A DNA stretch of 64,000 bases from NCBI RefSeq assembly GCF_042453785.1, contig NC_091670.1:36343501-36407500 (forward strand). The letters are read 5' to 3'. A program made the translations under genes and the position numbers. The stretch is from Malus domestica (Eukaryota > Streptophyta > Magnoliopsida > Rosales > Rosaceae). This document shows, one piece after another, positions 23,700-35,294 of the stretch (positions are counted from its first letter, which is position 1; each line of letters opens with the position of its first letter). A model generated the notes under the pieces. It saw only the letters and a list, made by a program, of their open reading frames with translations, was not told the origin of the DNA and ran no database searches.

Positions 23700-24652
23700 G
23701 GGTAAATTACATAGTAGCCCATCAGGTTTGAGGTCTATTGCAATCTTATACAACATCTTTAAAACATTTCATTTTCATACCTCAAGTACTATTTTATTTC
23801 AATTTCATATAACTGTTACATTTTCCATCAATGGATCTGTTAAATGCTGACGTGGCTGCCACATGTATGCCATGTGACTGCCAAATGTCTGCCATGTGGC
23901 AAATAAAATAATTTTTTAATTAAAAAAAACTGAAATTGGAAGAAAAAAAAAGAAGGGACCGAACCCCTGCAACCCATAAGAAGAAGGAGGAAGAAGAAGA
24001 AGAAGAAGAAAGAGAAAGAGAAAGAGAAGAAGAAGAAGAAAGAGAAAAAAAAAAAAGGGGTCCGAACCCAGAAGAAGAAGAAAGAGAAAGAGAAAGAGAA
24101 GAAAAAGAAGAAGAAAGAGAAAGAGAAGAAGAAGAAAGAGAAAAAGAAAAAGAAAAAAAAAGGGGTCCGAACCCGGAAGAAGAAGAAAGAGAAAGAGAAA
24201 GAGAAGAAGAAGAAGAAGAAGAAGAAAGAGAAAGAGAAGAAGAAGAAAGAGAAAAAAAAAAAAAAAAAAGGGGTCCGAACCCAGAAAAAGAAGAAAGAGA
24301 AAGAGAAGAAGAAGAAGAAAGAGAAAAAAAGAAAGAAAAGGGGTCCGAACCCAGAAGAAGAAGAAAGAGAAAGAGAGAGAAGAAGAAGAAGAAAGAGAAA
24401 AAAAAAAGTGGCAAACAAGTTTTTTTTTTAAATTAAAAAATTATTTTATTTGCCACGTGGCAGACATTTGGCAGCCACGTGGCATACATGTGGCAACCAT
24501 GTCAGCATTTAACAGATCCATGGATTGAAAATGTAACGGTTGTATGAAATTGAAATAAAATAGTACTTGAGGTATGAAAGTGAAATGTTTTAAAGATGTT
24601 GTCTAAGATTGCAATAGACCTCAAACTTGAGGGGCTACTATGTAATTTACCC
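23700..24652. mobile_element. Mutator-like non-autonomous element with 222 bp inverted arms and purine-tract filling
   Basis: Two inverted arms of about 222 bp (23700-23921 and 24431-24652; ends GGGTAAATTACATAGTAGCC) are roughly 95 percent identical by eye. The element is flanked by a perfect 9 bp duplication TATTTTTTT (23691-23699, 24653-24661), the hallmark of Mutator-like transposition. Between the arms lies a nearly pure purine repeat (23936-24415). No transposase is present. Long reading frames inside are by-products of the stop-free repeat. Confidence 0.88.
23936..24415 (+). repeat. Purine-only minisatellite (GAAGAA/GAGAAA with GGGGTCCGAACCC spacer)
   Basis: About 480 bp of A/G-only DNA on the plus strand is interrupted at regular points by GGGGTCCGAACCC (near 24057, 24162, 24270 and 24342, with a variant near 23955). 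The units therefore are 70-110 bp long and vary in number of GAAGAA and GAGAAA triplets. Such a mirror-symmetric homopurine tract can form triplex DNA. It would read as a Glu/Arg/Lys repeat on one strand and Phe/Ser/Leu on the other, neither likely to be made. Confidence 0.9.
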
Positions 24653-24857
24653 TATTTTTTTCTGTACTTTGATTTAACCATGCATTTCGTTGGCTCTTTT
24701 TACCAACTTTAACTATTTTTCCGTTCAATTTCACTCACGTACATGAGTTTCTCACATTTTATGAACAATATTAGCCCATAAATTGACGAACAAATAAAGT
24801 AATGTTTGTATTAAATACATGTAGTATTATAGCTATTATATAAATCTATTAATAAAA

Positions 24858-25012
24858 AGGAAAACTAATGAAAATAACTTGAAAACTTTGAATTTTAACG
24901 ATAAAGACAAAATAAAGGATAAAGTGAATAGTACTAAGATTGACTTTTTAGTATAAAAATATGATTTTTCGTTAAAGTGAACAATACCAAAAACTTTTCG
25001 TTAAAATTCCCT
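24858..25012 (+). mobile_element. 155 bp MITE, copy 4 of 4
   Basis: Runs GGAAAACTAATGAAAATAAC to TTTTCGTTAAAATTCCCT and matches the other three copies over its length. Confidence 0.75.
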
Positions 25013-25028
25013 CAATAAAATCTATGTT

Positions 25029-25166
25029 ACGCTCCAAGTTCGAGTTGCATATAGATCAATCGTAGGGGCATTCACATCATAGAGTAAGTTGATTATTTGG
25101 TTCAGTTGACCTTTGGGTAATGATTTATAAAGACAGTCAAGGGTAGTCGAATTTCATTTAGAGGTG
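25029..25166 (+). pseudogene. Decayed 18S rRNA fragment, upstream half
   Basis: Reading toward the retrotransposon, this matches the middle of nuclear 18S rRNA with many changes: ACATCATAG, GGGTAATGATT, AAAGACAGTC and TTTCATTTAGAGGTG correspond to the conserved ACATCATAG, GAGTAATGATT, GGGACAGTC and TTTCATAGTCAGAGGTG. The match is clear from about 25068 and fades upstream. The second half continues at 34891 after the Tat element. Not a functional rRNA gene. Confidence 0.75.
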
Positions 25167-26102
25167 TGTTTGGGACCAAAATAACAGTTTGGGCCGAGTG
25201 TAGGGTCATTCTCGGCCCGGAAGGCCTTGCGACAAGAATACCATGGATCGTTCAGTACGTGGGCCTCCAAACCTAGGTCGGCTAGGTCATAACGCAAGAG
25301 GTCGAATCCTAGTGCAATAAGGAGTCTCGGCAGGACCCGGAAGTGAATCCGGCTCAGTTAGGGACTAGGTTCACAGTCCTAGTGAAGGTAGGACTGGTCG
25401 AGTTGATGCTGATCAGGGGAAGAAAACCTAGTCCGAGTAGGTTTTTAACTCGACCTTGGGGGGAGCCATTGCTATAAATAGAAGAGGTTGCACATTCTTC
25501 AAGGACCCCTGCAAATCAATACAAAATTGCCCTGCGCAAATTCTCACAACTTGTGATTTTTCTTTTTCCTTTTTTTCGCTGACACATCTTTCGTTGGCAT
25601 CAACAGCACTGTGGAAGCAACCGGTGATATCTTAAGTCGGCATAGATAGCTCTGTCACCGTAGAGTTAGTCGGTCTCGCAGTATCTTCCGTTGGCATCAA
25701 CAGCACTGCGGCGAGAACGGTTGATTACCTATCCAAGTCTCGGTCGAGAAAGGTTTCTAAATCCTTATTGGTCGAGGTCATCTCATCAGCCTTCTCGGCG
25801 AAGTGAGGTGTTACAGTTATTACATTCGGCACATTGAAAGCCGAATTTGATATTGAACTTCGTAAGAATAGTAACCTTGTCTTCAGGTTCGAGAGCCCAA
25901 GAGGTCGAGACGTGTTCCTTTCTCGGCCGCAATCGCAAGACGCAGAAGTCAGTAGCGCGACCCAACGCAACATCAACAAATTTACTCCTCGGCCGAGCTC
26001 GGCCGACGAGTTGGCACGCCCCGCATTCACCGAAGGACGTAGTTAGCTCATTAATTACTCGGCATGCGCGCCACGTAGGCTTTGTAGTTTCTAGGGTCAA
26101 CA
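25167..26102 (+). repeat. Tat element 5' LTR
   Basis: 936 bp direct repeat of 33956-34890. It carries a TATA-like CTATAAATAG near 25471, giving the likely pol II start region. Open frames within it are repeated in the 3' LTR and are not genes. Confidence 0.95.
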
Positions 26103-26149
26103 TTTTTGCACGCCCAGTAGGACCAGTGCTAAACTACGAAGTTCATGCC

Positions 26150-28950
26150 AATTGAAACACGATCGGTAAAAAAGAAAACAGCTATGGGAAAGTCGACAGC
26201 CGATTTGCCGAGTCAGAGCATAGGACAGAATGTGCCACAGGCGCAGAATCCCCTTAGCACTGCGACACCTGAGTCCACGAGCGCGACTCGCCGAGAGAGA
26301 GAAGTTAATCTCGGCGGTCAACTCCGTGGTTTAGAAATCCCTAACAGAAACACATGCGTTCTCAATGAAGGGATAGTAGAGGAGTGTGACGAGGATGATG
26401 GTGAAGGATCTGACCCACCAACGAGGTCGTTTCTCCGAAAGCAACTAGACGAGCAATCTCGGTCAGTCGAGCAGACGTTCAGTCGAGGCATTGACAAGCT
26501 GCATGACGCGATACTCAGTTCCAATGATCGACAAACCAGGTTGCTCGAAATGCTGGTTAGTAAAGTTGGTGGCAGCAGGCCTTTCGAGCTTCTCCAACAT
26601 TGTCCACCAGGAAACAACCCGGTACCGATTGTACCGGCCGAGCCTATTCCTGCTCCGCTCAAACCAATTAACTTGGAAAAAGGAGGAGGGTCGAATAGTA
26701 GGTCAGACGGAACCGACCAGAGGATCGAAGCAACACCTGTTGATATGACCGAAGTTCAGCGGATGATCGACTCGGCCATGAAGAAAGGGCCGAAGTTTCC
26801 CAAGTTTATTCATCCGTACCCAGTTTACGTGGAAACGTTTGGATACCCGAAGGGTTTCAAGATCCCAGATTTTAGTCTTTTTGCCGGTGAATCGTCCCTG
26901 TCTTCGTTGGAGCACGTGGCTCGTTTCACCGCGCAATGCGGAGATGTTAATAGTGATTTCCATAAGTTACGGCTGTTCAACTTTTCGTTGACCGGCTCGG
27001 CATTTTCCTGGTACATCAATCTCCCTCCTAATTCCGTCCAAAACTGGGAGGAGTTGGTCGAAAAATTCCACGAGTAGTTTTATCGGCCGGGGATGGAGAT
27101 GTCAGTCTCTTCATTAGCACGGATGGCTCAGGCATCTGATGAGTCACCAATGGATTATCTTACTAGGTTTAAATCAGCTAGGAATTGGTGCCGAGTGCCT
27201 TTACCCGAAGTCGAATTTGTCAGGCTTGCTTTGAACGGCCTCGACGTCGAATACAAAAAGAAATTCTTGGGGGCAAATTTTCGGGATATGTACGAATTAG
27301 CCCAACATGTCGAGCAGTATGATTATTTGATCCGCGAGGAAAAGACTTCGAAGACTCCAACTCAGGGAACGATTTACAAGAACCCTACTGTCAATTATGC
27401 ATCAACCGAGGATGAATGCGTTAGTGTGGATGCGGCTAAGATAGTGATAGATAAGCCATACGTTTGCAAGGCATTGACTCAGGTTGATTCTAGAGAAGCC
27501 AAAAGTCGATCGGCCACTGAAGGAACATTGAAACCGTCAAAGGGTTATACTTTTGATATTACCAAGGCTGACGCAATTTTTGACCAACTGTTATCAGCAA
27601 GAATCATCAAGCTTCGGCCTGGTCATAACATTCCTAAGGCCGAAGAACTTAAAGGAAAGGTGTATTGCAAATACCACAATTCGAGCAAACATACGACAAA
27701 CAATTGCGTTGTATTTCGCGATAACGTCCAAAGCTGGATTGATAATGGCAAACTGAAGTTTCCCGAGAAGAAGATGAGTGTTGATATCGATCTGTTCCCC
27801 ACGGCAACAGTAAATATGGTCGACGTGTACCTACCCAAGGACAAAGGGAAAGGCAAGGCCGAAGTGGTTGAGACACAACGCCCGCGGAGTCAGAATTGTC
27901 GGCCACGGTTCATGGCCGATTTTCGTTCAAACAAGCCACCTACGGCTTTAACGGGGCCTGCTATTGTCAAACCTATGATGGATTATATCACCGATGAAGA
28001 TAGTGGGGCGGCGGTTTTGTGCGGGAAATGTAGAGCGAAGGTCGACAGTGAACCAGAGGAGAAGCCCTCTTCGCAACTTGTGGCCACAACTCGGCCAAAG
28101 GTAGCCAATGAAGGCCAACATCACGGGGTTTTTGAGAGGCTCGGTCCTAAAGTACGGATGGAAGAGACACCCCCGGTCAGGCGGCGCCTCGATTTTGATG
28201 CTTCATTCTATGATGATGATTACTATAAGCGTAATTCTAGCAGTTCAGAATCATCGTGGAGCCAAAAGACCTTCAAGCCTCCCGAGCCTAGAGATCAACG
28301 TTGGTATACATACCATTCTTCGAAGGGCGTCTACACCGCGTTGTCCAAATCTCAGAAACGCCGGCATCAACGGATAGATTGCATGGCTCGCCGACGAGCA
28401 GCTCAGGAAACTTCGGCCCCTAAGTGGCGGCCGAAGGACACAGCTGCCACTAATGATGAGCGACCACCTCCAGCAATTATGACAGAGTTGGCTCAGGGGA
28501 AACGGCTGGTCGATCAAGATGTCGAGACCATGTTTGAAGAAGCTGATAAACGGATCAAACTTCTCATTCGACCAGGGGAGATGAAGGCACGCCTTGAACA
28601 TTTCAGGCAAGAGGCCGAAAGCAAATTATACCCGCCGGCTATACAAGAACCTTTGGTCAAAATTCGACGGAATTTGCATCCCCCGTTCCTTGGGGAGTCT
28701 TTGGAGTATATGCGAGAATTTCATAAGAAACATTCGGCCAACGATCTGTATGATTTGCCGAAGGCATGCCAGGACACCATTGATCTGGTCCTGACTTGTC
28801 CGGATGCTGAGCGGATCATCCAGAAGACCTCAGATCCAGGATTGAAAGCAAGGTTCCAGCATATCCGAGAAGCTCGTGTCCTTGGATTTGAAGTCGACCC
28901 GTACACCGATATCAATGCAGCCGACCTTCCTTTCTCGCTGGAGGACCTTC
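26150..28950 (+). pseudogene. Tat element gag region
   Basis: Contains the plant retrotransposon gag core (FSWYINLPPNSVQNWEELVE, ARMAQASDESPMDYLTRFKS) followed by a long basic, disordered C-terminal region. It would form the capsid of the particle. Fossil copy, broken. Confidence 0.85.
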
Positions 28951-29449
28951 AATATTTGTGATATCACTTTGAAGTATTTTCAGCGGTTTCTCTCTTCGGC
29001 CTTACGACCGATGAAATCGCACGTATTGCCCGTCTGGATGCTTATCTCGACACTAGGGATGCTCGGCTACACTACCAGGAGCAGGTTCAGGTCCTGATCC
29101 CAAGTACATTGTCAATCTCAACCTTACCTGAGGCGGTCACGCAGAACCAACCCGTCGCCGAAGCAGCTCCGCCGGTTGACGTCATTGAAGAAGGGACAGA
29201 AGAGTCTCGTTGTCCGACTTTGACGACAACTGAGTCCGTAGTCGCCGACCAACCGAATGAGGAGGGTCTTGACCAGATGGGTCCGTCAATCCTGGATAAT
29301 ATGGAAATCAGTATGGTCCATGTGTTACCTGCCGATTTTCAATCAAGCACGGCTCAACCAAATTTCCTCGATGGAGATGTAGTTGCCGAGGAACCCGGCC
29401 ATGTTGATTTTGTATCGATTGCTGAAGGTGAGTCAACAACAAAAGATGA

Positions 29450-29900
29450 TAGTCTAAAGGCCGCTTTGGCCGAATTGTTCCCTCGTTCATCGTCGGCCAA
29501 GCTTCACCATTTGAAGCCATTGTATGTGACGGCCCACATCGAGGGGTATCCAGTTTCTAAAGTTTTTGTTGATTGTGGAGCTACCGTCAATATCATGCCT
29601 CTGAACATCATGAAGGCCTTACGCCGTTCAAATGACGAGCTTATTCCGTCAGGAATCACCATGAGTAGTTTTGTCGGCGACAAATCCCACACCAAAGGTG
29701 TATTTCCGTTAACTGTGAATATTGCCGGTCGCACCCACATGATCGCCTTTTTCGTGGTTGATTCCAAAACCGAGTATAATGCGCTGCTCGGTCGAGATTG
29801 GATTCATCAAACCAGCTGTATTCCTTCTTCATTGTACCAAGTGCTTGTCTTTTGGGACGGCAAATCGGTCACTGTTCATCCGGCCGATAGCCAGCCCTTC
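29450..29900 (+). pseudogene. Tat element protease domain
   Basis: Retropepsin-like segment (YPVSKVFVDCGATVNIMP, then EYNALLGRDWIH) located between gag and reverse transcriptase as in Ty3/gypsy elements. Fossil copy. Confidence 0.8.
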
Positions 29901-30399
29901 AAAGCTAACATGATCCAAGCACGGTATTATGACGATCACGTCGGCTACATTACTTTGCAAGGCTTCAATGAAGAGGGACGACCGACTCGGATTTCCGTTC
30001 AGAAAGCTATCGAGGTTGGCGCCAAGACTGTCCAGCAGGATTCGGCGAGACTCGGATTAGCCAACTTCCTCCCCGAAGCTGATGTTTGACACCGATCGGG
30101 AAACACGCAGGGCCGCGATTTCATCTACTATGGAACGACTGCTGGCCCATTGGTATACGATATCTAAACAACCAAATTCGGGCGTCAACCTCGTCGAGTT
30201 CCTTGCTGAGGGAGATAATGGGCCTGTATTATCTTTTGATAAAATTCAAGCCGCCCCGGCCGAGCTCAAGGATCATCGGCCCCTAGTTAAGGACCCTTTA
30301 GAAGAGATTAATGTTAGGACGGCCGATGACCCACGGTTTTTGTTTATTAGTGCTTTACTTCCCCAACGAATGAAAGATGAGTTTCGTACCTTGCTTACG

Positions 30400-31780
30400 G
30401 AATTCAAAGATTGTTTTGCTTGGAGTTATCATGAAATGCCCGGCTTAGATCGTACTCTGGTCGAGCATGAATTACGTATTAAGCCCGGATTTAAACCTTT
30501 CCGTCAGCCACCTCGTCGATTCTCAACCGAAGTACAACTCAGTATCAAGGACGAACTAGTTCGGCTTTTGAAAGCCGGATTCATTCGGACAGCTCGATAT
30601 GTCGAATGGTTGGCGAATATCGTTCCTGTATTAAAGAAAAATGGTGCACTGCGCATTTGTACCGATTTTCGAAATCTGAATCTGGCAACTCCCAAAGATG
30701 AGTATACAATGCCGATTTCAAATCTGTTAATCGATGCCGCGGCGAATCATGCGATTTTATCCTTTATGGATGGACATGCCGGGTACAACCAAATATTTAT
30801 TGCCGAAGCCGATGTGCACAAAACTGCTTTCCGTTGCCTGGGGGCACTCGGCACTTACGAATGGGTTGTCATGCCATTCGGCCTCAAGAATGCTGGCGCC
30901 ACGTACCAACGGGCGATGAACACCATCTTCCATGATTTAATTGGCATCATCGTTGAAGTTTACATCGACGATGTTGTCGTCAAATCTAAACGCCGACAGA
31001 CACATCTGGACGATCTCCGACAGGCTTTCCTCCGCATGCGTCAGCACAACCTCAAGATGAATCCTGCCAAATGTGCCTTCGGTGTATCGGCCGGGAATTT
31101 TCTTGGTTTCCTCGTACATCATCGTGGGATTGAAGTCGATGAGAATAAGGCACGCGCAATCATCACTGCCCCACCCCCAACGACGAAGAAACAGCTCCAG
31201 TCTTTACTCGGACAAATCAATTTCCTCCGCCGATTTATTGCCAACTCGGCAGGAAAAATGAAAGCGTTTTCCACACTCTTAAAACTCAAGGATTCCGATA
31301 AATTTGTGTGGAACGACGAGCATCAAGCGGCGTTTACGCAAATCAAAGTCTCCTTCACGAACCCACCTGTCTTGGTTCCTCCCCGGCGCGGTAAGCCTCT
31401 TAAGCTATATATTTCGGCGGCTGAAGAGTCCATCGGCTGCCTCCTTGCCCAAGACAATGATGCCGGGCGAGAGCACGCTATTTTTTACCTCAGTCGAAAT
31501 CTTAATCCACCGGAGATCAATTATTCCGCCGTGGAGAAGCTCTGTCTTGCCGTGTTCTTCGCCGCCTCTAAACTCCGGCATTACATGCTTCCGTCGGTCA
31601 CACAAGTCATTGCCCAGACCGATGTCATCCGGTACATGCTTACCCGGCCGATCGTAAAAGGGAGAATTGGGAAGTGGACGATGGCGTTGTCCGAGTTTAG
31701 CCTACAATACGTGCCTCAGAAAGCTGTCAAAGGCCAAGCATTGGCCGATTTCCTGGCTCACCATCCTTCCCCCTATGGTT
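30400..31780 (+). pseudogene. Tat element reverse transcriptase and RNase H
   Basis: Reverse transcriptase motifs can be read in order: LRICTDFRNLN, MPFGLKNAGATYQRAMN, and VEVYIDDVVVKS; then the connection and gypsy-type RNase H (YISAAEESIGCLLAQ, AIFYLSRNLN). The order and motifs place the element in Ty3/gypsy. Confidence 0.92.
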
Positions 31781-31799
31781 TTGGGGACACTGATGTCGA

Positions 31800-32260
31800 A
31801 ATCGGCATGGTTGAAACACGCGACAACTATTGGACGATGTATTTTGACGGGTCCAACACTTCATCCTCGCCCGGCGTTGGAGTTGTCATTCAATCTCCTA
31901 ATCACGATCGTTGGTATTTTTCGCTTAAGTTGGATTTTGACTGCACCAATAATCAGGCCGAATATGAAGCCTTAATCATCGGCCTTGGCCTCCTTCATGA
32001 CTTGAGGGCCACCCGTGCCCTCGTCCTCGGCGACTCTGAGCTTGTGATCAACCAACTTAATGGATCTTTTCGCTGCATGAGTTGTACCCTAGCACCCTAC
32101 CACATGGTTGCCAGCTATTTGGCCGAGTCTTTCGACGGTATTACGTTCGAACATGTTTCCCGGATCCATAATACCGACGTAAATGCGTTGGCTCAAATTG
32201 CCTCTGGTGCACAACTCCTGGGGGGCAAGCTAGGCCGAGAAATACCGGTGTTACGACAAT
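31800..32260 (+). pseudogene. Tat element second (archaeal-type) RNase H
   Basis: WTMYFDGSNTSSSPGVGVVI, NNQAEYEALIIGLGLL and ALVLGDSELVINQLNG are the motifs of the additional aRNH domain that Tat/Ogre elements acquired. Its presence is the basis for the lineage call. Confidence 0.88.
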
Positions 32261-32559
32261 TATACCCGGCCTTGGTCAACCAGCAAATCTTCCGGCGCGA
32301 CGATGTAATACGCACTCGAGTCATGTCTTTACCTTCGTTGTTAGACCGACAAGATACTATAGAGGTTTGTACCGTCGAGGCAACACCAGATGATTGGAGA
32401 AAGCCCATTATGCAGTACCTTGACAATCCCAATGGAAAACATAGTCGCAAGACACGAGTTCACGCCACGAACTATGTCACGTACCAAAACGAGTTATATC
32501 GAAAAGGGGATGATGGATTACTACTGCTATGCCTCGGCCCCCAATAGAGTGCTCGGGCG

Positions 32560-33650
32560 ATCGCAGAGGTTCATGAAGGGGTATGCGGAGCTCATCAATC
32601 CGGACGGAAAATGCGATGGCTACTCCGATGACACGGCTATTTTTGGCCGAGAATACTGAAAGATTGTATCGAGTTTGCACGAGGATACGTACAGTGCCAA
32701 ATCCATGGGCCTATACAAAGGGTCTCGGCCGAGTCACTACATTCGGTCATTAAGCCATGGCCGTTTAGAGGATGGGCCATGGACGTAATCGGCAAAATCA
32801 TGCATGGATAATAGTCGCAACTGATTACTTTACTAAGTGGGTCGAAGCAAAATCATATGCCGAGTTAACATCTAAAGAGGTTTGCGACTTCGTGAAGGAA
32901 CACATTGTGACCCGGTTCGGTGTACCGGAAACGATCATAACCGACAATGGAACAATCTTCACAGCCGAAAGGTTTAAAGAATACACGGCAAATTTGAAAA
33001 TTCGGCTGGAACAGTCCACACCGTATTATCCACAGGCGAACGGGCAGGCCGAGGCAAGTAATAAAGTGTTGATCGGCATCCTCGAAAAAATAATAAAAGA
33101 AAGGCCTGACATGTGGCATTTGAAGTTGAACGAGGCATTGTGGGCATACCGAACGTCGCCCCGGTCGGCGACTGCGACAACCCCGTACGCATTAACCTGC
33201 GGACACGATGCAGTGCTACCAGTCGAGTTAAGCATAAATTCGTTGCGATTAATTGAACAAAGTAGTTTGTTTAGCGCCGAATATAATCAGTCCATGAGAC
33301 AGGAACTAGAAGATTTGGAAGAAGCGCGACTTGACGCTTATAACTTATCGGTGGCACAAAAACAGATTGCCGAGCGGGCCTATAATCAAAAGGTGCGACA
33401 GAAAACATTCGGCGAGGGTGAACTAGTGTGGCAAACGGTGTTGCCCGTAGGACTAAAAGATCCTAGGTTCGGCAAGTGGTCGCCGAATTGGGAAGGGCCG
33501 TTCATTGTGCATAAAGTATACGGAAAATGGGCAAAATCGACCGAAAGAATCGTTGATCATGATGAACATTTGGGAAATGCAGTTGAGAAGACCGAAGGTT
33601 TCAGATGTTGGGGGCGCACGATTGCGTGTGACTGCGAAATTAATGGCGGA
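32560..33650 (+). pseudogene. Tat element integrase region
   Basis: The DDE core can be recognised from IVATDYFTKWVEAKSY, PETIITDNGTIFT and YYPQANGQAEASNKVL, followed by a C-terminal tail (EGELVWQTVLPVGLKDPRFG). Fossil copy, broken. Confidence 0.85.
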
Positions 33651-33955
33651 AGACGTTTCGACGCCTGCACGATGACAAGTGGGTTCACGAACTGAGGAAG
33701 TGGCTCGCGGTTTGAGGTAGTGGTCATAATGTCGACGGTTCAGACAGCCGCACGCCTTGAACGTCATCATTGGAGTTAGCCGTATTAAAGGACGCCACGT
33801 GGCGAGTTTGGTTAGCAGGATCAAGATCGTGCAATCATGTTCAATAAATGCGCCTTGGAACTCAGACATTAGGGTTCTGGGTGGTAGATTCGCTTCTTCA
33901 AGGCTGAAACTCGGCCAAAGAACTCAGGCCGAGGACCTCAGAAGCGAGGGGGCAA

Positions 33956-34890
33956 TGTTTGGGCCCAAAATAACAGTTTGGGCCGAGTGTAGGGTCATTC
34001 TCGGCCCGGAAGGCCTTACGACAAGAATACTATGGATCGTTCAGTACGTGGGCATCCAAACCTAGGTCAGCTAGGTCATAACGCAAGAGGTCGAATCCTA
34101 GTGCAATAAGGAGTCTCGGCAGGACCCGGAAGTGAATCCGGCTCAGTTAGGGACTAGGTTCACAGTCCTAGTGAAGGTAGGACTGGTCGAGTTGATGCTG
34201 ATCAGGGGAAGAAAACCTAGTCCGAGTAGGTTTTTAACTCGACCTTGGGGGGAGCCATTGCTATAAATAGAAAAGGTTGCACATCCTTCAATGACCCCTG
34301 CAAATCAATACAAAATTGCCCTGCGCAAATTCTCACAACTTGTGATTTTTCTTTTTCCTTTTTTCGCTGACACATCTTCCGTTGGCATCAACAGCACTGT
34401 GGAAGCAACCGGTGATATCTTAAGTCGGCATAGATAGCTCTGTCACCGTAGAGTTAGTCGGTCTCGCAGTATCTTCCGTTGGCATCAACAGCACTGCGGC
34501 GAGAACGGTTGATTACCTATCCAAGTCTCGGTCGAGAAGGGTTTCTAAATCCTTATTGGTCGAGGTCATCTCATCAGCCTTCTCGGCGAAGTGAGGTGTT
34601 ACAGTTATTACATTCGGCACATTGAAAGCCGAATTTGATATTGAACTTCTTAAGAATAGTAACCTTGTCTTCAGGTTCGAGAGCCCAAGAGGTCGAGACG
34701 TGTTCCTTTCTCGGCCGCAATCGCAAGACGCAGAAGTCAGTAGCGCGACCCAACGCAACATCAATAAATTTACTCATCGGCCGAGCTCGGCCGACGAGTT
34801 GGCACGCCCCGCATTCACCGAAGGACGTAGTTAGCTCATTAATTACTCGGCCTGCGCGCCACGTAGGCTTTGTAGTTTCTAGGGTCAACA
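33956..34890 (+). repeat. Tat element 3' LTR
   Basis: 935 bp direct repeat of 25167-26102, followed by the AGGTG duplication. A polypurine GCGAGGGGGCAA stands just upstream. Confidence 0.95.
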
Positions 34891-35037
34891 AGGTGAAATT
34901 CTTGAATTTATGAAAGACAAACAATTACAAAAATGTTTGCTAATGATGTTTTCATTAATTAAGAATGAAAATTGGAAATCCGAAGATGATCACATACCAA
35001 TGGGCTTTGTGATGTCATTTATGTTTTAGACCGATGC
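34891..35037 (+). pseudogene. Decayed 18S rRNA fragment, downstream half
   Basis: AGGTGAAATTCTTGAATTTA, TGAAAGACAAACAA, GATGTTTTCATTAATTAAGA and GAAGATGATCACATACC align with consecutive conserved 18S rRNA segments, with changes mainly of the C-to-T and G-to-A kind. The match ends near CGATGCCCC at 35031-35040, where a MITE is inserted. Together with 25029-25166 it is one relic of about 280 nt. Confidence 0.85.
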
Positions 35038-35043
35038 CCCTCT

Positions 35044-35294
35044 CGAATGAGGATCCTCTCTGGATCCTCTCTGTGAGAATCATCTCCGGATCCTCTTTTT
35101 AAGAATCTCGAGAATTCTCAAATCGTGTTCGTTTATCGTACATCATGCGATCAAGTTTCTTCAGTTATTGTTCATGTTTAATTTTAAATAAAAATATTTA
35201 AAATGATTTTTGATCGAACAATGTACGATAAAAGAACACGATTTAAGAATTTTCAGAATTATAGTAAAGAATATCCGAAGAGGATCCTCATTCG
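35044..35294. mobile_element. Palindromic GGATCC-type MITE, copy 1 of 4
   Basis: The ends CGAATGAGGATCCTCT are inverted repeats, and most of the element folds back (ATCGTGTTCGTTTATCGTAC against GTACGATAAAAGAACACGAT). Flanks CCCCTCT (35037-35043) and the same after 35294 suggest a 7-8 bp duplication. Related copies: 47990, 57262, 60311. Confidence 0.8.

Larger units (their letters stand above)
25167..34890 (+). mobile_element. Ty3/gypsy LTR retrotransposon, Tat lineage (9.7 kb)
   Basis: LTRs at 25167-26102 and 33956-34890 start TGTTTGGG and end GGGTCAACA, flanked by the 5 bp AGGTG on both sides (25162-25166, 34891-34895). Order inside is gag, protease, reverse transcriptase, RNase H, a second archaeal-type RNase H, and integrase. 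The extra RNase H is characteristic of the Tat lineage. By eye the LTRs differ at about 15 positions in 935, roughly 1.5 percent, so insertion was recent, on the order of half to one million years at commonly used plant rates. The coding part is broken at about four places, so this copy is not autonomous. It interrupts the 18S rRNA relic. Confidence 0.95.

Noticed and set aside
23840-24436. Long open frames of Glu/Arg/Lys (plus) and Phe/Ser/Leu (minus) residues
   Set aside because: They arise because the purine repeat contains no stop codons; no conserved protein, and they lie inside a Mutator-like element.
25725-26155. Overlapping frames in both strands near 26 kb
   Set aside because: They lie in the 5' LTR of the Tat element and recur in the 3' LTR at 34513-34924.
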